Part shown: piece by piece, positions 54,902 through 63,129 of the stretch
Position numbering within the stretch: position 1 is the stretch's first letter
Layout of the letters: every line of letters starts with the position of its first letter
Assembly: GCA_965206025.1 (NCBI GenBank)
Contig: CBDBIU010000005.1
Location: 124,001-188,000, forward strand
Source: G963668345 sp965206025
GTDB taxonomy: Bacteria > Acidobacteriota > Terriglobia > Bryobacterales > UBA6623
DNA length: 64,000 nt
Reading direction: 5' to 3'
The notes under the pieces: model-generated
What the model saw: the letters and a program-made list of their open reading frames with translations, nothing else
What the model was told of the DNA's origin: nothing
Databases searched by the model: none
Made by a program: the position numbers and the translations under genes

Positions 54902-57103
54902 ATGAAAACAGTCGATCGGAGGACGTTTCTACAAGCTTCCGCCGGGGGGCTGGCGGGCGCGGCCCTTTTCTCACGGCCGTCGATGGCCGCCCCGCCCGAG
55001 AAGTCATCGGCGCCGTGGTATCGAAACGCCTATCGGCGCAACGTGATCGATATGCACATCACGGATTGGAACGAGGAGTTTCTCTCTCAGTTCGACCCCG
55101 ACGAATACGTCCGAATCCTAAAGCTGTCGCAGGTGCAATCGGCCGTCGTCTATGCGCACTCCCACGTCGGACTGTGCAACTTTCCCACCAAGGTCGGGCA
55201 GACCCACAGGGGTATGCAGGGGAAAGATCACCTGGCCCGGGTCATCGAGCAGTGCCACAAGCATGACATCAGCGTCGTGCTCTACAGCAGCGTTATCCAT
55301 GACCGCTGGGCGTTTGACAACCATCCCGACTGGAGGATCATGCTGGCGAGCGGGCGGCCGACCGGCCACCAGACCCGTCCGCGGTTCGGCCTCTGCTGTC
55401 CCAATTCGCCTTATCGCGATTACATCGCGGCTCTGGCCAAGGAGATCTGCGACGGTTACGACTTCGAGGGCATTCGCTTCGACATGACCTATTGGCCCAC
55501 GGTCTGCTACTGCCGCCACTGCCGCAATCGCTTCGCCTCCGAAGTCGGCGGCAAGCTGCCGACCATCATCAACTGGGAAGACCCGCGGTGGACTAAGTTT
55601 CAACGGCGGCGCGAAGTGTGGCTGACGGAGTTTGCCAAGCTGCTGACTTCGACGGTGAAGGCGATCAAGCCTCACGCATCGGTCGAGCACCAGGCTTCGG
55701 GCTACCCCGGCAACTGGGTGCGCGGCGTCGACGAGACGCTGGCCGCGCAGAACGACTTTCTGCAGGGTGACTTCTATGGGGACGCGCTCCAAGGGTCGTT
55801 CGTGCGCAAGCTGTTCTATAACCTCAGCGAAAATCTGCCCTACGGCTTTGAAACCAGCGTCATGGTGAGTATTCCCAATCACACGGCGAAGAAGCCGGTC
55901 GATCTGTTGCGCGCCAAGGCGTACGCCTCGTTGGCCGATGGAGGCGCGTTCATATTTATCGATGCCATCGACCCGGTGGGAACGCTCAACCAAACGGTCT
56001 ATGAGCACATGGCCAAGATTTTCGACGAGACCAAGGCCTACGAGCCGTATTTCGGCGGGCGCCTCTGCCAGGATGTGGCCATCTATCTCAGCACCTGGTC
56101 GAAGTGTGACTTCTCCGACAACGGCAAGAGCGTGGATGATCAGTTGTCGCGCTTTCTCGAGCGCCACCCGTCACTTTCGAAAAAAATGCCGCACGTTGAT
56201 GCGGCGGTCAGCGTCTGCAAAGCTTGCAGGAATCATCACCTTCCCTTCGGAGTCATCACCAAGAGGAATCTGGGCGACCTTTCTCGGCATCGCGTTCTCG
56301 TTCTGCCCAACGTCCTCATGATGGACGAGGAAGAAGCGGACGCCGTCAGAGAATACGTCCGCAACGGGGGAACCTTGTATGCCAGCAAGTACACTTCGCT
56401 GATTACGAAGGAGGGCGAGCGGCTCAAGGATTTCCGGCTGGCCGACGTGTTCGGGGTTTCCTACGTCGGGGAGACGAAGGAACAGTACACCTATATCGCC
56501 CCGACCGACGATGCCAAGCAGCTTTTCGCGGGATATTCCCCGAAATACCCTCTTGGCGTCGACGCCGCGCAATTGAAGATCAAAGCGCATGCCGGTAGCC
56601 GCGTGCTGGGTACGCTGACGCTTCCCTACACCGATCCGGCCGACATGGATCGGTTTGCTTCGATTCACAGCAACCCCCCGGGCATTGCCACCGACCACCC
56701 GGCGGTGGTGATGAATCAGTTCGGCAAGGGGAAAGCGGTCTATGTCGCCGGCGAGCTCGAAAACTCGGATCTTTATCTCGATACCGTGGCGGGCTTGATC
56801 GGGATGTTGTCGGGCGAGTTCTGCTTTGAAGTGCAAGCCCCGAGCTCGGTGGAGGTCACCCTATTCGACCAGGAAGAGAAGAACCGCTATTTGATCAATT
56901 TGGTGAGCTTTCAAAAGGAGCTGCCCAACATCCCCGTCGAGGGCATAACTGTCAAGGTGAAGACGGAAGGGAAGAAGGTGGCTCGGCTGATCTCCTTGCC
57001 GGACGAGACTAATTTAGACTACGCGTCCAAGAACGGATGGACAAGTTTTGCCGTGCCGCGGCTGGAGAATTTCGTGATGTTGGCGATGGATTTTGCCGGG
57101 TAG
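54902..57103 (+). CDS. Exported glycoside-hydrolase-like protein (alpha-amylase-like barrel with beta-galactosidase-trimerisation-type domain)
   Basis: 733 residues from ATG 54902 (GAGGAG upstream), Tat signal DRRTFLQASAGGLAGAALF. A TIM-barrel region follows (VIDMHITDWNEEFLSQFDP, GFEGIRFDMTYW with Asp/Glu candidates, CCPNSPYRDYIAALAKEICD, ASVEHQASGYPGNW). A Rossmann-like domain at about residues 470-700 (RHRVLVLPNVLMMDEEEADA, VREYVRNGGTLYASKYT) matches the beta-galactosidase trimerisation / GATase-like domain. It probably acts on extracellular polysaccharide. Family number uncertain. Confidence 0.75.
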   Translation: MKTVDRRTFLQASAGGLAGAALFSRPSMAAPPEKSSAPWYRNAYRRNVIDMHITDWNEEFLSQFDPDEYVRILKLSQVQSAVVYAHSHVGLCNFPTKVGQTHRGMQGKDHLARVIEQCHKHDISVVLYSSVIHDRWAFDNHPDWRIMLASGRPTGHQTRPRFGLCCPNSPYRDYIAALAKEICDGYDFEGIRFDMTYWPTVCYCRHCRNRFASEVGGKLPTIINWEDPRWTKFQRRREVWLTEFAKLLTSTVKAIKPHASVEHQASGYPGNWVRGVDETLAAQNDFLQGDFYGDALQGSFVRKLFYNLSENLPYGFETSVMVSIPNHTAKKPVDLLRAKAYASLADGGAFIFIDAIDPVGTLNQTVYEHMAKIFDETKAYEPYFGGRLCQDVAIYLSTWSKCDFSDNGKSVDDQLSRFLERHPSLSKKMPHVDAAVSVCKACRNHHLPFGVITKRNLGDLSRHRVLVLPNVLMMDEEEADAVREYVRNGGTLYASKYTSLITKEGERLKDFRLADVFGVSYVGETKEQYTYIAPTDDAKQLFAGYSPKYPLGVDAAQLKIKAHAGSRVLGTLTLPYTDPADMDRFASIHSNPPGIATDHPAVVMNQFGKGKAVYVAGELENSDLYLDTVAGLIGMLSGEFCFEVQAPSSVEVTLFDQEEKNRYLINLVSFQKELPNIPVEGITVKVKTEGKKVARLISLPDETNLDYASKNGWTSFAVPRLENFVMLAMDFAG

Positions 57104-57250
57104 AGTTAGGCTGATTTCTGCCTCGGGACGCCGCTACCCGGAGCTCCGGCACCGAGCCGCGCGCGTCAGCAAGCGGTCCAGTGATGCCGCCGACGAAACG
57201 CGGGGACCGGCGGCTTGTCGTCGATGCTCACGCTGCGTGCCGGCTGGGAA

Positions 57251-57340
57251 ACATCGGGGACTGCCACCAATTCGCCCCACCATGGCCCTAAGAAAAGCAC
57301 TCAGCTGGAAGCGAATTGGCTGGCTGTACCCGATTTTCCT
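57251..57340 (+). repeat. Palindromic interspersed repeat, family 1, copy D
   Basis: ACATCGGGGACTGCCACCAA, CCACCATGGCCCTAAGAAAA and GGAAGCGAATTGGCTGGCTG, ending GTACCCGATTTTCCT. It lies between convergent genes and may act as a terminator-like hairpin. Confidence 0.75.
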
Positions 57341-57372
57341 AGGCCAGATTTAAGCCGAGCGCCGCTCCGCCG

Positions 57373-58356
57373 TCAGGGAGAGCCCGTCGGCGCGGCAGCC
57401 AGCTTGACGGCCAACTCCACCGCGCGGACGAGGCTGATCGTATGGGCCGTCCCTTTCCAGGCGATGTCGAACGCGGTGCCGTGATCGACGGACGTGCGGA
57501 TAATCGGCAAGCCTAGCGTCAAGTTCACCGCCCCCTCGAAGTCGAGCAGCTTCAGCGGTACGTGCCCCTGATCGTGATACATGCAGACGATCGCCTCGAA
57601 ACGCTTCTTGCGCACGGCTTGGTAGAAAAGCGTGTCCGGGGGGAAGGGGCCTTCGACCGGCATACCCTGAGTTTGGGCCCAGGAGACGGCCGGCTCGATC
57701 TCACTTATTTCTTCTTCTCCGAACAGACCGTGCTCGCCGGCATGCGGGTTGAGACCGGCGACGGCGATTCGGGCTTCGGGTCGCAGTCGGCGGACCGCCT
57801 CCACCGTAAGTTCGATAATGCGTTGGACGCGGTCTTTCCGGACCCGCTGAATGGCTTCTGAAAGCGAAACGTGGGTGCTGACGTGGGTGACGATCAGGTC
57901 GTCGGAATAGAGCATGATCGTCACGTCCTTCGAGCCGCAGACATCCCCGATCAGTTCCGTGTGCCCGGTGAACGCGGGGTCGGAACGTTGCGTGGCTTCC
58001 TTGTTCATGGGCAGGGTGACCATGGCGTCGATTTCGCCCGCCAGCGCCGCTTGGGCCGCGGCTACTACGTACTCTCGGGCAACCCGGCCGGAGGCGGCGT
58101 CCACCTGGCCGATGGTCAGGTCCTCTCGGCGCAACAGGCCGTGGTCCAGCACGTTTAGGGACCCTTGGCGAATGTCGGTGGGACCCTGGGCTTTATGAAA
58201 GCTCACTCCGTAACCCAAACGATCGTTGCAGTACTCCAGGATGTCCAGGTCCCCGAAGACGACGATCGGCGGCTTGAGTTGACCCCCGCTCCAGGCTTTG
58301 AGCAGAATCTCCGGCCCCACGCCGCTGGCATCGCCGACGGTGATCCCGATCCGCAT
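57373..58356 (-). CDS. 4-phospho-D-threonate/erythronate dehydrogenase (PdxA2-like)
   Basis: 327 residues, the length of PdxA. MRIGITVGDASGVGPEILLK is the family start, then TGHTELIGDVCGSK, LNPHAGEHGLFGEEE and CMYHDQGHVPLKLLDFEGAV, containing the metal-binding His residues, and DHGTAFDIAWKG. Its start overlaps the stop of the DUF1537 kinase as TGATG. This pairing marks PdxA2-type dehydrogenases of four-carbon acid-sugar catabolism rather than vitamin B6 synthesis. Cytoplasmic. Likely step: oxidative decarboxylation of a 4-phospho sugar acid to dihydroxyacetone phosphate. Confidence 0.88.
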   Translation of the reverse strand: MRIGITVGDASGVGPEILLKAWSGGQLKPPIVVFGDLDILEYCNDRLGYGVSFHKAQGPTDIRQGSLNVLDHGLLRREDLTIGQVDAASGRVAREYVVAAAQAALAGEIDAMVTLPMNKEATQRSDPAFTGHTELIGDVCGSKDVTIMLYSDDLIVTHVSTHVSLSEAIQRVRKDRVQRIIELTVEAVRRLRPEARIAVAGLNPHAGEHGLFGEEEISEIEPAVSWAQTQGMPVEGPFPPDTLFYQAVRKKRFEAIVCMYHDQGHVPLKLLDFEGAVNLTLGLPIIRTSVDHGTAFDIAWKGTAHTISLVRAVELAVKLAAAPTGSP

Positions 58357-59579
58357 CAGCTTTCGCTCCCGTCAGCCCGGCGCAAGGCGGTACAGATGTC
58401 GGAGACGGTATCGGGGCCGCCGAAGCCGCCGGCCTTCGTCGCCAGTGTAAGATCGACATTTCCCTGTTGAAGCCGGCACACGGGGACGCCGACTTGTAGC
58501 TCGCCGAACGGCCTGAGGTCGCGAACCGCGAGCGCGCTGACAATGGCGTGAGCCGTGTCGCCGCCGAATACCACCAGCGCTTCCCTTCGGCGCGCCGCAA
58601 GAAACGCGGAAACAACCTTGGCCAGCCTTTGGACGATCGTCCGCGACAGTATCGAGTCGGGCGCGCGGGAGCTCTGCGGGGGCCAAGTCTCAAACAAGAC
58701 CCAGCTATGTTCATGGGATAGGGCAATCAGCTCACGCAAAGCTCCGGCATCGCTCGCGGGTTCGGCTCCCAGAACAACGAGCGGGAGACCACTCGATCGG
58801 GCCCGTTGAATCTGCTCCCGAGAGGCCGCGTGAAGACTGCCGTTGACGACCAGTCCCGTCGAGGCCGCGGAGCGCCGCGGCCGCTTGCCGTGTGGTAGGG
58901 AAAGCAATTCCGACAGAGGCCTGACAAACCCGGCCGGCCCGGCCAGCAGAGGCCAGACGGGCCGAGACATGACGCATTGGGCCACGGCGTAGAGGTCATC
59001 CTCGGTTTCCCCGTCGCAGACGTACAGCGCGGGTTCCTCGGCTTGCTCCAGCCGGAGGGACAGCGCGTCGCTATTCTCCACGAGGATAACGGGTGCGGCC
59101 ACGCTCGGTTCCAGGATCTCGCGGACCCAGCCGCTATGAACCGGCTGCAGGGGGTCATGCGAAAAGTCGGTCTTCTCGAGAGGACGCCCGTCGATGAACA
59201 GCCGTCCCCCGCGAACGACCCGGCCCAACCGCGGATAGGCGGGCACGAACACCAGGGATCGATCCGGCCAAGCCTCCATGATGGCGTTCAGCTCCGCGCC
59301 GATCGGACCGCGCAGTGCCGAGTCGGTTTTCTTGTAGAGGCCGCTTCCGCCGGCTTGCCGCAGCTGGGTAGCCACATCGCGAACCTTACTGGCGGCATCC
59401 GCGGCAACCAGGTGGCGGCTCTCCAAATCGACCACGCAAACCGGGAAGTCGCCTGTAGGACGATCCCCGTCGAGCGTCGATCGCGTGGTGACCAGGTTGG
59501 CGACCCCCGATTCGGCAAAGAGCGCTCCGACCTCCAAAGCGCCCGTCAAGTCGTCAGCAATCGCCAGCACCTCCGCCAT
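58356..59579 (-). CDS. Four-carbon acid sugar kinase (DUF1537, OtnK/DtnK-like)
   Basis: 407 residues. N-terminal domain with AIADDLTGALEVGALFAESG and GLYKKTDSALRGPIGAELNA, the sugar-binding part; C-terminal nucleotide-binding domain with VVFGGDTAHAIVSALAV and GFGGPDTVSDIC. This matches DUF1537 kinases that phosphorylate D-threonate, D-erythronate or 2-oxotetronate at the 4-position. It precedes and overlaps the PdxA2-like gene, so the pair converts a four-carbon sugar acid into a glycolytic triose phosphate. The exact acid is not deducible. Confidence 0.88.
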   Translation of the reverse strand: MAEVLAIADDLTGALEVGALFAESGVANLVTTRSTLDGDRPTGDFPVCVVDLESRHLVAADAASKVRDVATQLRQAGGSGLYKKTDSALRGPIGAELNAIMEAWPDRSLVFVPAYPRLGRVVRGGRLFIDGRPLEKTDFSHDPLQPVHSGWVREILEPSVAAPVILVENSDALSLRLEQAEEPALYVCDGETEDDLYAVAQCVMSRPVWPLLAGPAGFVRPLSELLSLPHGKRPRRSAASTGLVVNGSLHAASREQIQRARSSGLPLVVLGAEPASDAGALRELIALSHEHSWVLFETWPPQSSRAPDSILSRTIVQRLAKVVSAFLAARRREALVVFGGDTAHAIVSALAVRDLRPFGELQVGVPVCRLQQGNVDLTLATKAGGFGGPDTVSDICTALRRADGSES

Positions 59580-59686
59580 GTTTCGCCCGAGTGTTCCATT
59601 GTCTCAAACTAGTGCTTGCTTCCCACCGGACGTCCCGGTTCAGTTGGAAATGGAGTGCTGTACCGTTCTCCTAGTGGAGAGAACAA

Positions 59687-60290
59687 ATGGCGAAACAGCG
59701 CAGGCACTACACAGCCGAAGAGAAGGTATCCATTCTCCGGCGACACCTGCTGGAGCACGTTCCCGTCTCCAAGTTGTGCGACGAACTGAGCCTCCAGCCG
59801 GGCGAGTACTTTCTCTATGTCAGCCGGTTGGAGCCGGAAAACAACGCTTTGCTCCTCGTGAAAGCCTTCGAGCGAACTTCCCACCGGCAAAAGCTGGTCA
59901 TCGTCGGCGACGCGCGCTATTCGGACAACTATATACGCCGGCTCAAGCAGACCCAGGACCCCCGCCCCTGTTTCCCGTTGCTATTTACGGGACCGGCTAC
60001 CATGAGCTGCCACCCCGCCCTCATTCGAAGCCATGGGGCGGGGCTGCTGCGTGCTCTTTCTCGACACGCCGGAAAACCGGGAAGTCTCGGGGCGATGTGG
60101 GCTTTCGCTATCAACCGAGCGAAGACGCGCTTGTTTCCACGTTGAACCACGTGGCCGCCCTTTCTCGCGACGAGCGGCTACGGATGGGCCAAGCCGCCAT
60201 GGAAGCCGCCCGCCGGCGCTACGACTGGGAAGCGATCGTCGATCAGTACGAGAAGTTGTTTGCGGAGGTTTTGGAGAAAAAGGGGTGACT
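59687..60290 (+). pseudogene. Chimeric pseudogene: transposase orfA start fused to a truncated glycosyltransferase
   Basis: The first 38 codons from ATG 59687 (KQRRHYTAEEKVSILRRHLL, PVSKLCDELSLQP) match the N-terminus of an IS3/IS66-type orfA helix-turn-helix protein. From GEYFLYVSRLEPENNALLLV onward the sequence is a GT4-type glycosyltransferase, with the rest scattered over frames: HPALIRSHG (about 60010), MGRGCCVLFLDTPENREVSG (60033) and YQPSEDALVSTLNHVAALS to EVLEKKG (60290). Its N-terminal half is missing and there are several frameshifts. The junction is near 59800. Confidence 0.75.
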
Positions 60291-60458
60291 GGCCGGCGTC
60301 ACGGCCCAACATAACGTCCTTTATGTTACCCCAATGGTAGCAGCAGGGCAGAGGGTGTCAAGGGTTGCAGTCTTGTCTCATGCAAGATGAGTCTGAACGA
60401 GGAGTTTGTTTCTCACACAAGATGAGCCTGAAGGATCGGGGAGTGGGCATGCTGGGAA

Positions 60459-61688
60459 TTGACTATCCAAGTGCAAAACACCAGCAAGCTGAACCTGCAA
60501 CAGATCCAGCAGTTTCTCCACTCCAGCGAGGAGATTCGATTCAAAGGCAAAGGGCGGGCCGAGATCTACACGTGGGTGGCGCGCACGCTTCGCCAGCACG
60601 GCTACAGCCGCCAAAACCGCGCCGACAAAGGGCTGCTGCGGCAGTATCTGGTCAAGATGACCGGACTGAGCCGGGCGCAAATCACGCGGCTGATCCAGCA
60701 GTACCGGCAGGGCGGAGAACTCCAACCCGCCCGCTACCGGCGGCATCGCTTTGCCCGCAAGTACACGCCCGCCGACGTCGAACTGCTGGCGGCGGTGGAC
60801 GAGGCCCACGAAACCCTCAGCGGCCCGGCCACGCGCAAGATCCTCGAGCGGGAATACCAGCAGTACCAGCAGCGCGAATACGAGCGGCTGGCGGGGATCT
60901 CGGTGGCCCAGATCTATCGCCTGCGGCGGCGCAGAGCCTACCGCCAGCGGCGGCTGCATTTCACCAAGACCCGGCCCACGGCGGTGTCGATCGGCGAGCG
61001 GCGCCGGCCCGACCCGCAAGGCCAACCCGGCTTTCTGCGAGTGGATACGGTGCATCAAGGGGATCGCGATGGCGTCAAGGGCGTCTACCACATCAATGCC
61101 GTGGATGAAGTCACCCAGTGGCAAGTGGTCGGCGCCACGCCCGCGATCAGTGAAGCCTGGCTGGAGCCGTTGCTGAAAGCCATGATCGAGCAGTTTCCCT
61201 TTCGTATCCGCGGCTTCCATTCCGACAACGGCAGCGAGTTCCTCAATCGCACGGTGGAGAAGCTATTGAACAAGCTGCTGATCGAACAGACCAAGTCGCG
61301 TCCGCGGCACTCCAACGACAACGGCTTGGTGGAATCAATCCGCAAACACATGGGATATACGTACATCGCGGCGCCGCACGCGGGGCGCATCCAGCGCTTC
61401 TACCAACAGCACTTCAATCCCTATTTGAACTTCCACCGGCCCTGCGGACAGCCCGAGATCAAGACCGACGCCAAAGGCAAGCAGAAGCGGGTGTACCGCC
61501 ACTACCAGACGCCTTGGGAATCTTTCGAGAAGTTGCCCGAGGCCGCCAGCTATCTCAAGCCAGGGCAGAGGCTGGAGGCTCTGGGCCGCATTGCCCAGGC
61601 CGAAAGCGACACGGCGGCGGCCCGCCGGATGCAGCGAGCCAAGCAGAAGCTGTTTGCCAGTTTCCGTTCCGCGAACACGCCGTGCTGA
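60459..61688 (+). CDS. IS transposase with 5-residue deletion next to the catalytic Glu
   Basis: 409 residues, identical to the other two copies except that NGLVESKNGAVIRKHMG reads NGLVESIRKHMG: five residues (KNGAV) just after the catalytic Glu are lost by a 15-bp in-frame deletion at about 61337. The helix carrying Glu is shortened, so activity is likely lost. The other Asp motifs are unchanged. Confidence 0.85.
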   Translation: MTIQVQNTSKLNLQQIQQFLHSSEEIRFKGKGRAEIYTWVARTLRQHGYSRQNRADKGLLRQYLVKMTGLSRAQITRLIQQYRQGGELQPARYRRHRFARKYTPADVELLAAVDEAHETLSGPATRKILEREYQQYQQREYERLAGISVAQIYRLRRRRAYRQRRLHFTKTRPTAVSIGERRRPDPQGQPGFLRVDTVHQGDRDGVKGVYHINAVDEVTQWQVVGATPAISEAWLEPLLKAMIEQFPFRIRGFHSDNGSEFLNRTVEKLLNKLLIEQTKSRPRHSNDNGLVESIRKHMGYTYIAAPHAGRIQRFYQQHFNPYLNFHRPCGQPEIKTDAKGKQKRVYRHYQTPWESFEKLPEAASYLKPGQRLEALGRIAQAESDTAAARRMQRAKQKLFASFRSANTPC

Positions 61689-61850
61689 ACAGCAGGAAGA
61701 GGGCTGTGGAAATGACGGGCGATGGAAAACGAGGAAAACCAAAACCAGGTTTCCCTTCGTTTCCCACCGCCCTTGGAAATCGCTCCGCGATTCCCACAAT
61801 CCCACAACCCCGACGACGATTCTCCCCTTCCCAAAACTCAAAATCAAAAA

Positions 61851-62858
61851 GTTTCTCACACCCTGAAGGAAGTGGGCATGCTGGGAATTGACTATCCAAG
61901 CAAAACACCAGCAGCTGACCTGCACAGAAGCAGTTTCTCCACTCCCAATTCAAAGGCAAAGGGCGGGCCGAGATCTCACGTGGGTGGCGCGCACGCTTCG
62001 CCAGCACTACAGCCGCCAAAACCGCGCCGACAAATGCGGCAGTATCTGGTCAAGATGACCGGACTGAGCCGGGCGCAAATCACGCGGCTGAACTCCAACC
62101 CGCCCGCTAATCGCTTTGCCCGCAAGTACACGCCCGCCGACGGAACTGCTGGCGGATCGAGGCCCACGAAACCCTCAGCGGCCCGGCCACGCGCAAGATC
62201 CTCGAGCGGGGCAGTACAGCAGCGCGAATACAGCGGCTGGCGGGGATCTCGGTGGCCCAGATCACAGAGCCTACCGCCAGCGGCGGCTGCATTTCGGCGG
62301 TTCTGCGAGTGGATACGGTGCATCAAGGGGATCCGTGGCGTCAAGGGCGTCTACCACATCAATGCCGTGGATGAAGTCACCCAGTGGCAAGTGGTGGCAG
62401 CCGTTGCTGAAAGCCATGATCGAGCAGTTTCCCTTTCGTATCCGCGGCTCCGACAACGGCAGCGAGTTCCTCATCGCACGGTGGAGAAGTGAACAAGCTG
62501 CTGATCGAACAGGTCGCCTTGGTGGAATTGGCATGGGTATACGTACATCGCGGCGCCGCACGCGGGGCGCATCCAGCGAGCACTTCAATCCCTATTTGAA
62601 CTTCACCGGCCCTGCGGACAGCCCGAGATCAAGACCGACGCCAAAGGCAAGCAGAAGCGGGTGTACCGCCACTACCAGACGCCTTGGGAATCTTTCGAGA
62701 AGTTGCCCGAGGCCGCCAGCTATCTCAAGCCAGGGCAGAGGCTGGAGGCTCTGGGCCGCATTGCCCAGGCCGAAAGCGACACGGCGGCGGCCCGCCGGAT
62801 GCAGCGAGCCAAGCAGAAGCTGTTTGCCAGTTTCCGTTCCGCGAACACGCCGTGCTGA
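61851..62858 (+). pseudogene. Deletion-riddled second transposase copy
   Basis: 61851-62640 aligns to bases about 8666-9763 of IS copy 1 but is about 300 bp shorter, through several dozen deletions of 1 to 20 bp with very few substitutions. The frame is destroyed throughout. From about 62600 to the stop at 62858 it is again identical to the intact gene (YRHYQTPWESFEKLPEAA onward). Confidence 0.85.
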
Positions 62859-63129
62859 ACAGCAGGAAGAGGGCTGTGGAAATGACGGGCGATGGAAAAC
62901 GAGGAAAACCAAAACCAGGTTTCCCTTCGTTTCCCACCGCCCTTGGAAATCGCTCCGCGATTCCCACAATCCCACAACCCCGACGACGATTCTCCCCTTC
63001 CCAAAACTCAAAATCAAAAAGCCCGAAAGGAGCCCCAGCGACTCAAAAAGCCCCAACCCCCGTCTTCAGGCTCATCCTTCGATGAGAAAATGCTGTTGCT
63101 TAGAATCTAAGTTGCCACTGGGGGATCGG

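Larger units (their letters stand above)
60369..63094 (+). mobile_element. Rearranged IS locus: 2726 bp between a single pair of target duplications
   Basis: Begins and ends like the 1571-bp IS (AGTCTTGTCTCATGCAAG; CGATGAGAAAATGCT), and is bounded by one 5-bp duplication GTTGC at 60364-60368 and 63095-63099. Inside, 60369-61850 is one IS copy lacking the last 70 bp and with a 15-bp deletion in the transposase; 61851-62640 is a second IS copy reduced by many small deletions; 62640-63094 is again identical to the IS end. Confidence 0.9.

Noticed and set aside
59485..60288. ORF of 267 codons bridging the kinase start and the glycosyltransferase remnant
   Set aside because: Its first part is antisense to the DUF1537 gene and non-coding; only the last 60 codons match the glycosyltransferase in this frame.
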